Shown here: one piece after another, positions 1 to 5,399 of the stretch
Layout of the letters: every line of letters begins with the position of its first letter
How positions within the stretch are numbered: the stretch's first letter is position 1
NCBI GenBank assembly: GCA_036505615.1
Contig: DASXTB010000390.1
Coordinates: forward strand, 1 to 5,399
From: DASXTB01 sp036505615
GTDB lineage: Bacteria; Acidobacteriota; UBA6911; JACQSX01
Length of the DNA stretch: 5,399 nt
Direction: 5' to 3'
Made by a program: the position numbers and the translations under genes
Notes under the pieces: model-generated
What the model was told of the DNA's origin: nothing
Databases searched by the model: none
Seen by the model: the letters and a program-made list of their open reading frames with translations, nothing else

Positions 1-324
1 GTTGAAGGTTTCGTCATTGTTGCCGCTGAATTTCTCCTCCGGCTCGCCCTTGAACTTGAGCAGCTCCCGCTTGTTCCAGAACAGCAGATGATTGCTTAGC
101 TGTCCGACGGAATGGTTCCCGCTGCCATCCTTCCAACTGGCCTGCTCCGCCGTAAGCCCTTCCACGGCTACGCTGATAGGTACGAACCAATCTTTCTCGT
201 TGTGGGTAGTTCGCAATTGCTCCAGCAGGATGCTCCGCAACGTCGCTGGCTTAGGATTTTGCGCGTAGGCCTGAAACGAGAGAAACAGAACTAGAAACGT
301 AACAATGATTTTCATATTCCGCAT
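1..324 (-). CDS. Secreted DinB-like protein, C-terminus cut by the window edge
   Basis: The minus strand is open from an ATG at 324 to the left edge, giving 108 residues with no stop. Residues 1-21 form a signal peptide: a short basic start (MRNMK), a hydrophobic core (IIVTFLVLFLSF) and an AYA-Q cleavage site, so the protein is probably exported. The mature part starts a DinB/YfiT-like four-helix bundle: an amphipathic helix around 28-40 (LRSILLEQLRTTHNEKDWF), the phrase VEGLTAEQASWK near 54-65, then HSVGQLSNHLLFW at 71-83. His79 is the likely first metal ligand; the other two family histidines would lie beyond the edge. DinB-like proteins are metal-binding bundles, some acting as thiol-dependent transferases; the role of exported ones is generally unknown. 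The start could be ATG 315: GGAGGA at 327-332 lies 2 nt before ATG 324 and 11 nt before ATG 315, neither ideal. It is divergent from the altronate dehydratase gene. Family call fairly sure, function unknown. Confidence 0.85.
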   Translation of the reverse strand, partial: MRNMKIIVTFLVLFLSFQAYAQNPKPATLRSILLEQLRTTHNEKDWFVPISVAVEGLTAEQASWKDGSGNHSVGQLSNHLLFWNKRELLKFKGEPEEKFSGNNDETFN

Positions 325-326
325 CG

Positions 327-332
327 TCCTCC
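327..332 (-). promoter_or_regulatory. Ribosome binding site of the DinB-like gene
   Basis: The minus strand reads GGAGGA here, a full-strength Shine-Dalgarno match. Its spacing is 2 nt to the ATG at 324 and 11 nt to the in-frame ATG at 315, so the site supports this gene being real but does not settle which ATG is used. Confidence 0.6.
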
Positions 333-396
333 AGTACGTTGTAAGAAGGTTAGACGTAAGCGGCACGTCCCGGCTAGCATTGGTTGCACTGCTTCC

Positions 397-420
397 GCCG
401 GATTGCTATGGCAAACCGGC
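397..420. promoter_or_regulatory. 24-base inverted repeat, candidate operator in the divergent intergenic region
   Basis: The left arm GCCGGATTGC (397-406) and right arm GCAAACCGGC (411-420) are reverse complements at 9 of 10 positions, around a four-base centre TATG. The compact, nearly symmetrical form suits a dimeric repressor or activator site better than a terminator: no T-run follows on either strand, and no gene ends nearby. It lies about 72 bases upstream of the DinB-like start and about 185 bases upstream of the altronate dehydratase start, so it could serve either gene. I cannot assign a regulator family: it does not match the FadR-type UxuR/ExuR operator pattern that I recall. The symmetry is visible; the operator role is inferred. 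Confidence 0.45.
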
Positions 421-462
421 GATCACAGCAGGTACTTCAGTTTCTGCGTTGCCACGACTCGA

Positions 463-471
463 TGCTAAAAT
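463..471 (+). promoter_or_regulatory. Possible extended -10 promoter element for the altronate dehydratase gene
   Basis: TGCTAAAAT fits an extended -10 (TGn followed by a TATAAT-like hexamer, 4 of 6 matches). No good -35 hexamer sits at the usual distance; TTGCCA at 449-454 is only 11 bases from the hexamer. If used, transcription would begin near 478 and leave a leader of about 125 bases. This is a weak call, and promoter consensus varies outside the model bacteria. Confidence 0.2.
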
Positions 472-592
472 GTTGCGGTAGATTCTGCATTAATCTCTCG
501 CTCCGCTTTTATTCCTGATGTCATCGCATCTAGCCGGACCACCGCGAACAGAAGCGCGATAAGTCTGCTCCAAATTGTTTAGAATTCAGATC

Positions 593-597
593 AGGAA
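593..597 (+). promoter_or_regulatory. Ribosome binding site that fixes the uxaA start at 605
   Basis: AGGAA lies 7 nt before the ATG at 605. It favours this ATG over the in-frame TTG at 575, which has no Shine-Dalgarno match upstream. The protein evidence agrees, since the E. coli UxaA N-terminus (MQYIKI...DNVAVAL, recalled) lines up with MQKVLQLDPRDNVLIAL beginning at 605. Confidence 0.6.
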
Positions 598-604
598 CTG
601 TTTA

Positions 605-2251
605 ATGCAAAAAGTCCTTCAACTTGATCCCAGAGATAACGTGCTGATTGCTTTGACAGACCTGAAGCAAAATGAGGAGATCGAGTTTTCAGGAGAGAAA
701 TATTCTGTGGTTTCAAATGTCCCGGCCAAGCACAAGTTCGCAACCAAAGATCTGCCTGCCGGCTCGCACGTGATGATGTATGGCGTCCTGGTGGGCAAGA
801 CGTCGCAGGGTGTTCGGCGGGGGCAACTGCTCAGCCTCAGCAATGTCCGCCACGAGGCAGCGGAGTATCACGAAAAGTCAGAAGAATTCACATGGACGCC
901 GCCGGACGTCGGCCGTTGGAAGGTACGTAAATTCCTGGGTTATGAGCGGCCGGATGGGCAAGTGGGGACTCGAAATTATTGGGTTGTCGTCCCGCTAGTG
1001 TTTTGTGAGAACCGGAATGTTCTCAATCTCAAGCAAGCATTCGATGAGGAACTTGGTTTCGCACGGCCTCCAGTGTATCGCCAACAAGTCGCGGAACTGG
1101 CCAGGCATTACAGAGAGGGACGAAGCACGGAGTTCGAGCCTGCGCATGCGGCAGGCAATGGAGAAGCCGCAGCATCCAACAGAATTTTCACAAATGTGGA
1201 CGGCATCCGATTCCTGCTGCACGAGGGTGGTTGCGGCGGCACGAGAGAAGATTCCCACAACCTTTGCGGGCTGATAGCCGGCTACATCAATCATCCGAAT
1301 GTTGCGGGCGCCACAGTACTCAGTCTCGGTTGCCAGAATGCTCAAGTTGACATTCTGCGCGAACAAATTTACCGGCGTAGTCCGAAGTTTGGCAAACCGC
1401 TGGTTATTCTGGAGCAGCAGAAGAGCGGATCAGAATTCACCATGCTGTCAGACGCGATCCAGAGAACGTTCGCCGGTTTGATTCAAGCCGATGAGGCTGA
1501 GCGAGTCCCGGCCGATCTATCTCATCTGTGCGTTGGCCTGAAGTGCGGCGGCTCCGATGGTTTTTCGGGAATTTCGGCGAACCCTGCTATCGGTTATACG
1601 TCAGACGTGCTGGTGGCATGCGGCGCCCGAACGATTCTGTCGGAATTCCCTGAATTGTGCGGCGTCGAGCAGGAGCTTATCAATCGTGCTGTTAACAAAG
1701 AAGTGGGAGACAGATTCATCAAGCTCATGAGGGATTATGCCAGCCGCGCCCATGCCGTGCGTGCCGGTTTCGACATGAACCCTTCGCCGGGTAACATGCG
1801 CGATGGTCTGTTCACGGACGCCATGAAATCGGCTGGGGCAGCGAAGAAGGGCGGGACCTCGCCGGTCACCGCGGTGATAAATTATCCCGAATACTCCACC
1901 GAACCGGGACTGAATCTCCAGTGTACCCCCGGGAACGACGTGGAGTGCGTCACCGCGCAGGTTGGCGCAGGAGCGAGCGTGGTTCTGTTTACGACGGGCC
2001 TGGGAACGCCGACGGGGAACCCGATTGCTCCAGTTATCAAACTTTCGAGTAATAGCGATCTCGCGCTGCGTATGCCTGACATCATTGACATTGATACGGG
2101 CCCGATCATCTCTGGAAAGTCCACAATCGAGCAGATGGGCGAGGAGATTTTAGATTTGATCGTTCAGGTTGCCAGCGGGCAGTTTCGTACCAAAGCCGAA
2201 CAGAAGAATCAGGAAGATTTCATTCCCTGGAAGCGAGGGGTTTCCCTCTAA
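605..2251 (+). CDS. uxaA: Altronate dehydratase, UxaA family (long form)
   Basis: This 548-residue cytoplasmic enzyme is predicted to dehydrate D-altronate to 2-keto-3-deoxygluconate in galacturonate breakdown; the E. coli enzyme is iron-dependent. Residues 1-80 form the SAF domain, with the conserved AKHKFA (His43) and a glycine-rich MYGVLVG near 58-64. The catalytic part runs from about 105 to the end: GTRNYW (121-126), HEGGCGGTREDSH (206-218, with Cys210 and His218 as likely metal or active-site residues), LSLGCQNAQ (239-247), CGGSDGFSGISANP (314-327), PSPGN (393-397), GLNLQCTPGNDVE (435-447), TGLGTPTGNP (464-473) and the family ending WKRGVSL. It is about 50 residues longer than E. coli UxaA, mostly through a segment around 150-200 shared, as I recall, with Bacteroidota-type homologues. 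Galactarate dehydratase (GarD) is the main alternative, but the motifs fit UxaA better. Exact substrate is inferred. No other hexuronate gene lies in the window. Its last 32 bases overlap the convergent gene. Confidence 0.9.
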   Translation: MQKVLQLDPRDNVLIALTDLKQNEEIEFSGEKYSVVSNVPAKHKFATKDLPAGSHVMMYGVLVGKTSQGVRRGQLLSLSNVRHEAAEYHEKSEEFTWTPPDVGRWKVRKFLGYERPDGQVGTRNYWVVVPLVFCENRNVLNLKQAFDEELGFARPPVYRQQVAELARHYREGRSTEFEPAHAAGNGEAAASNRIFTNVDGIRFLLHEGGCGGTREDSHNLCGLIAGYINHPNVAGATVLSLGCQNAQVDILREQIYRRSPKFGKPLVILEQQKSGSEFTMLSDAIQRTFAGLIQADEAERVPADLSHLCVGLKCGGSDGFSGISANPAIGYTSDVLVACGARTILSEFPELCGVEQELINRAVNKEVGDRFIKLMRDYASRAHAVRAGFDMNPSPGNMRDGLFTDAMKSAGAAKKGGTSPVTAVINYPEYSTEPGLNLQCTPGNDVECVTAQVGAGASVVLFTTGLGTPTGNPIAPVIKLSSNSDLALRMPDIIDIDTGPIISGKSTIEQMGEEILDLIVQVASGQFRTKAEQKNQEDFIPWKRGVSL

Positions 2252-3953
2252 CCGCCAATCTATACATGTAAGTCAGTTTCTGCAAAACTGCGACCATCGA
2301 TCTTTTTTTAAACAAAAAGATGAAACTAATTGCAACAAATGCAACCGCGGAGACGATTTGGCCTAACGTTCTATCCCACGTGGGTGAGAAAGAAAGGTGC
2401 ACAACGCTTTGACCCGCCTCGATTGGAACCACTACCTGACCACTGGCCCCGCTTTCAGCTTTGACCAGGCGCCCGTTCACTTCGACTTTCCAAGCAGGAT
2501 AGGTGAAAAGCCGGAATGCCAATTTCGCCGGTTGGCTCACTCGAGCGGTAATCATTTTGGACTCGGCCTCCCACTTTTGCACGTTAGGCCATGCCTGGCC
2601 GCCGCTTTGCAGAACAACTAAGCCAGTGCTTTCTTGAACGTTCAAGACAGCCCCTATCGGCACATATTCAGGCCGACCTTTGTACCCCTCCCCACTTCGC
2701 TGGCGATCCGCAAGACGAGCTATGTCACTACTTGTGTCCTTCCAGGGTCTTTGAATGTGCCAGGCGCCGAAGACGAGTATTCCGAGCATAGCGACACAAA
2801 TCACAACCCGTACAGCATTACTTTTGCAGGCCACCGTGAGCAGTAATGCGAACGCTACGTTCAAGCACAGCAGCCACCGCCACGGAAATTGCAAGAATTG
2901 TAATTTGGGAAGATGGGCCCATAAGAGGGAACTGGCGGATGTCATCAGTAATGTTGCGACTGCAGCCCAGGCGACCAAAGCCGATGAAATATGTTTGCGA
3001 CCACGTGATTGCCAGTGGCGGGCGAACACCAACGCGACAAGCATGGTTGCGATCTGGGCTACTGTGAGCAATGAGAGGATCCGGTTGAAGGCATCATGAC
3101 CTGCATCACCGACATTGGTGAATAGAAAATTGTCCTGAGGACGCAGGCCTTTCCCAAGGGCTTGGCCAATGTTGACCCAGGCTTGTTCGTACGCGGCAGG
3201 CAGCAGGTAAAACGCTGCGAGAGCCGCGCCCAGGAGCGACGCCATAAAGCCGACGGCCAGACTGCGCAGCGAGCGACGGGTTACCGCAACCACCAAGATC
3301 AACACAGCCAGTGAATAATTCACTATGACGCCCAGCGGTGCATTAGTCAGCCATGCCGCAGCGACAATTAAGCTTAGGAATATTATGGGCTTGCTGCTCT
3401 TCTTATGCGCTTGTAAACAGAAAAGTAGGAGTAATGGCAGAAGTGCGCCGGCGAGCAGTTCGGCAAAATCGCTTCGCCAGTAGACGATTACCCAATAATA
3501 TGGATTGATGGCGTACAGCGCGGCCGCGAAGATCGCATCCCGCGGCTTTAGCCAGGTCCGCGCTAACAAAAACATCGAACAACCGGAAAGCGCAAGCGCA
3601 AGCCATACAAACGTCCCGGGAACTAATCTCCAAGGTAAAAAACTCCCCAGCGCGGCCCCTAACACCCAGGAGCCTGGCGGGTAGAAAATGAATCGTGGCT
3701 CTCCGTAGCCATACTGTGCCAATGCCGCCCAACGAGGATAGATAATTCCTTGCCTCCATTGAGTGAGCACTTCCATCCAGGAGTTCAAATGAAATGCGAA
3801 GTCATGGCCAGCCAGAACCCCCAAGAGAAAAAAAGGGCAAACGACCGCGAAAGCAGCCGCGCTGACGATGAGGAATGGGCGTGGGAACAGAGATACGACC
3901 GGAAAGGATTGGTTTAACTCGCTATTAAACTGTGAATCTCGCCCCTCCATCAT
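2220..3953 (-). CDS. Polytopic membrane protein, PTPS_related / YfhO-like, possible envelope glycosyltransferase
   Basis: From the ATG at 3953 the protein has 577 residues and about ten or more hydrophobic spans: 26-48, 94-130, 140-158, 166-180, 189-224, 231-252, 292-311, 322-346, 358-377, 380-399, then 531-548 near the end. Extracytoplasmic loop one carries GHDFAFHL (49-56), YPRW (72-75) and YGYGEPRFIFYPP (81-93), the signature I associate with the PTPS_related (6-pyruvoyl-tetrahydropterin synthase-related) membrane family; RSDFAELL (160-167) and LQFPWRWL (354-361) also recur there. Residues about 405-525 look like an extracytoplasmic beta domain with FTYPAWKVEVNGR and a later VPIEAGQSVVHLSF, as in YfhO-like proteins. 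The fold suggests GT-C-type sugar transfer or envelope polymer assembly, but no activity is proven. Start is uncertain: ATG 4085 would overlap the upstream gene by 73 bases without a Shine-Dalgarno site, TTG 4016 overlaps its stop, and ATG 3950 is adjacent. Probably co-transcribed with the 4013-5399 gene; the C-terminal tail is read antisense to uxaA. Confidence 0.8.
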   Translation of the reverse strand: MMEGRDSQFNSELNQSFPVVSLFPRPFLIVSAAAFAVVCPFFLLGVLAGHDFAFHLNSWMEVLTQWRQGIIYPRWAALAQYGYGEPRFIFYPPGSWVLGAALGSFLPWRLVPGTFVWLALALSGCSMFLLARTWLKPRDAIFAAALYAINPYYWVIVYWRSDFAELLAGALLPLLLLFCLQAHKKSSKPIIFLSLIVAAAWLTNAPLGVIVNYSLAVLILVVAVTRRSLRSLAVGFMASLLGAALAAFYLLPAAYEQAWVNIGQALGKGLRPQDNFLFTNVGDAGHDAFNRILSLLTVAQIATMLVALVFARHWQSRGRKHISSALVAWAAVATLLMTSASSLLWAHLPKLQFLQFPWRWLLCLNVAFALLLTVACKSNAVRVVICVAMLGILVFGAWHIQRPWKDTSSDIARLADRQRSGEGYKGRPEYVPIGAVLNVQESTGLVVLQSGGQAWPNVQKWEAESKMITARVSQPAKLAFRLFTYPAWKVEVNGRLVKAESGASGQVVVPIEAGQSVVHLSFSPTWDRTLGQIVSAVAFVAISFIFLFKKRSMVAVLQKLTYMYRLAVRGKPLASRE

Positions 3954-4012
3954 GCCGTGGCTCGATTCTGTACTGACCCGAATCGGTTTCCAGATCGGAG
4001 TTAAGTACGTCT

Positions 4013-5399
4013 TCAAGAGTGCCCAGCGACGCTGTCCCGCCTGCGATAAATGACTGCCTGGTTGTCCTGATAAATTTGTTCCCATCGTGCATTATTGGCC
4101 AGAAAATAAGCCAGGGGCGTATGCGTTGGATAAACAATATAGGTAATCTTGTACTTATCCAAAAGTTTTTGTGAATCACTGAACGTGCTGATTGCAAAGT
4201 AGTCTCTTAGCACACCTTTGTATTCAAAGATGTCAGTCCGGCTGTCTATAAACGTCGGCACTTGTGGCAGATTCCACTCCAGGAATCCTCCCCATTCGTA
4301 CTGGTTGAAAATATTTCCCTTCTGCGGGTGGCTGTTGAGAAAGCTGACTGCTCCCACAGGAAATAACGCGCTCACTTGAGTATCAAGCACTTGCTGAGTA
4401 GGGAATCCAGCGATCAACATTGCTGCCACGACCGTGATGATGATTGCGTTCACGATCCGCCGCTCGTGGGCTGGATTATAAGAGCTCACATTTCCAATCT
4501 GGTTTACAAGGATTGGAGGCAAGACAATGCCAGTCAGTACCAGAAATCGGATATGGGAGAGGCCGCAGTACAGTACAAAAGCGGTGAGGATTACATCGTC
4601 GATTCGCCACTGTTTACGAGGCAAAAATGCCGTGGCAAACACCACAGCGAGCATAATGATAACGAATACTCCGCGCGAATCGTTGAAGTTGACAGACGCC
4701 CATTCGTCACCCAACGCCACATTGAGTTTTTGACGGAGCAAGACATCAAAGGGATATAGAACGAGTCGCCAGCCGAAGGGATTAATAAAGAGGGCTGCGA
4801 CCGAAAGTCCCGCGGTGACAGCTAGCTTTTTTAAGTCGCTAGCACGCCAAGGGTCTGCAGCAAGTTGCCCGATATCATTCTTGATCAAGCCCGATAGAAG
4901 CATAATTGCAAATAAGACTATGCCCATCGGCCATCCGGGGTGACAGTTGATCCAAAGGCAAAACAAGGGCGGTATTAACCACAAGGGAGCTTCTCTGGCG
5001 CTTCTGAAGCGCAGCAAGATGGCGAAAACTGCAACGAAGCACAACCACCCAAAGTTTTGCGCTCTTGGAGTGAAACCCACCATCGCCAACAGCCCGCCCA
5101 AAATGGTCATGACCCCGGCAGCGAAGGGGTCGCGGGTGCGTTTCATACACAAGAAAAAAGTGACGATGGTGAGAGTGGCAACTGCCAGGGTAAAAATAAC
5201 AAATACTCCCCGCAGGCTCAGTGCACGGTACGCAGAATAATAAATAACTTCCGATAGCCAGGAATGATCGATCCATGGTGAACCGGCGGCGGTAAAAGAA
5301 TAAGTGTCCGTTGTCGGAAGACTGCGGTGGGCAAGCATGTACTGGGCATTCCGAAGATGCCACCACAAATCTGTATCGGCGATCCGGTCTCGGCACGTC
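4013..5399 (-). CDS. Polytopic membrane protein resembling GT-C glycosyltransferases, N-terminus cut by the window edge
   Basis: The frame is open to the right edge, giving 461 visible residues. The TTG at 5368 is not the start: it is the Leu inside DTDLWWHLRN (visible residues 8-17), a conserved first-loop motif that must be preceded by an N-terminal membrane span outside the window. LPTTDTYSFT (27-36) and WIDHSWLSE (42-50) follow, then hydrophobic spans near 63-84, 93-108, 117-130, 139-151, 155-172, 191-206, 243-259, 269-280, 283-300 and 315-331. Between them are PRAQNFG (111-117), LWINCHPGW (148-156) and NPFGW (206-210). The C-terminal soluble part has FNQYEWGGFLEWNLP (364-378), FIDSRTDIF (383-391), YIVYP (420-424) and a closing IYQDNQAVIYRRR. 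This layout recurs in uncharacterised membrane proteins of environmental bacteria; the acidic loop-one motif suggests a GT-C-like enzyme using a lipid-linked sugar, which is inference. It lies 59 bases upstream of the next same-strand gene's preferred start, so the two are probably one operon. Confidence 0.8.
   Translation of the reverse strand, partial: TCRDRIADTDLWWHLRNAQYMLAHRSLPTTDTYSFTAAGSPWIDHSWLSEVIYYSAYRALSLRGVFVIFTLAVATLTIVTFFLCMKRTRDPFAAGVMTILGGLLAMVGFTPRAQNFGWLCFVAVFAILLRFRSAREAPLWLIPPLFCLWINCHPGWPMGIVLFAIMLLSGLIKNDIGQLAADPWRASDLKKLAVTAGLSVAALFINPFGWRLVLYPFDVLLRQKLNVALGDEWASVNFNDSRGVFVIIMLAVVFATAFLPRKQWRIDDVILTAFVLYCGLSHIRFLVLTGIVLPPILVNQIGNVSSYNPAHERRIVNAIIITVVAAMLIAGFPTQQVLDTQVSALFPVGAVSFLNSHPQKGNIFNQYEWGGFLEWNLPQVPTFIDSRTDIFEYKGVLRDYFAISTFSDSQKLLDKYKITYIVYPTHTPLAYFLANNARWEQIYQDNQAVIYRRRDSVAGHS

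Noticed and set aside
112..294. 60-residue plus-strand reading frame
   Set aside because: It lies antisense to the DinB-like gene, which has a signal peptide and recognisable family motifs; this frame shows neither.
353..369. GACGT / ACGTC inverted repeat in the leader of the DinB-like gene
   Set aside because: Five-base arms with a seven-base gap are expected by chance at this length; no other support.
575..604. Ten-residue N-terminal extension of UxaA from a TTG codon
   Set aside because: No Shine-Dalgarno site precedes it, whereas AGGAA lies 7 nt before ATG 605, and the family N-terminus aligns from 605.
995..1366. 123-residue minus-strand reading frame inside uxaA
   Set aside because: It is a shadow of the well-conserved UxaA frame with no family signature.
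2235..2248. Small hairpin (GAGGG, loop GTTT, CCCTC) at the uxaA stop as a terminator
   Set aside because: The stem is only 5 base pairs and no T-run follows on either strand.
2303..2309. Run of seven T after the uxaA end as a terminator
   Set aside because: No stable stem precedes it, and it lies inside the C-terminal coding part of the minus-strand membrane gene (FLFKKRS region).
2755..3099. 114-residue plus-strand reading frame
   Set aside because: It is antisense to the 2220-3953 membrane gene, and its composition mirrors the opposite strand's hydrophobic codons.
4376..4759. 127-residue plus-strand reading frame
   Set aside because: It is antisense to the conserved membrane protein at 4013-5399, with polar, low-information composition and no recognisable domain.

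Overview
The window holds four protein genes, two of them cut by the window edges, and no RNA gene, mobile element, CRISPR array or repeat family that I could recognise. The organism is probably a member of the Acidobacteriota or a similar soil/environmental Gram-negative lineage. This rests on recognising a secreted DinB-like protein of a type common in that phylum, a long-form (about 550-residue) altronate dehydratase, and large multi-spanning envelope proteins. It is an inference from protein resemblance, not from a marker gene.

Layout, left to right. Positions 1-324 (minus strand) carry the first 108 residues of an exported DinB-like protein that runs off the left edge. Positions 325-604 are a divergent intergenic region of 280 bases with a near-perfect 24-base palindrome at 397-420, a weak extended -10-like element at 463-471 and a good Shine-Dalgarno sequence at 593-597. 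Positions 605-2251 (plus strand) encode a UxaA-family altronate dehydratase. Its 3' end overlaps by 32 bases, tail to tail, with a minus-strand gene at 2220-3953. That gene encodes a polytopic membrane protein of the PTPS_related/YfhO-like type with a C-terminal extracytoplasmic beta-rich domain. Upstream of it on the same strand, positions 4013-5399 hold a second polytopic membrane protein whose N-terminus lies beyond the right edge. It resembles GT-C-type membrane glycosyltransferases, with a DTDLWWHL motif in its first loop.

The two minus-strand membrane genes are close together (59 bases from stop to preferred start) and are probably co-transcribed from a promoter outside the window. Their joint role is plausibly envelope glycan or glycolipid assembly, which is inferred only from family resemblance. 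UxaA acts in hexuronate (galacturonate) breakdown, but no partner gene (uxaB, uxaC, kdgK, kdgA, transporter or regulator) is in the window, so it stands alone here. I did not find a convincing previously undescribed system; the points most worth a second look are the palindrome in the divergent region, the convergent gene overlap and the tandem pair of membrane proteins.
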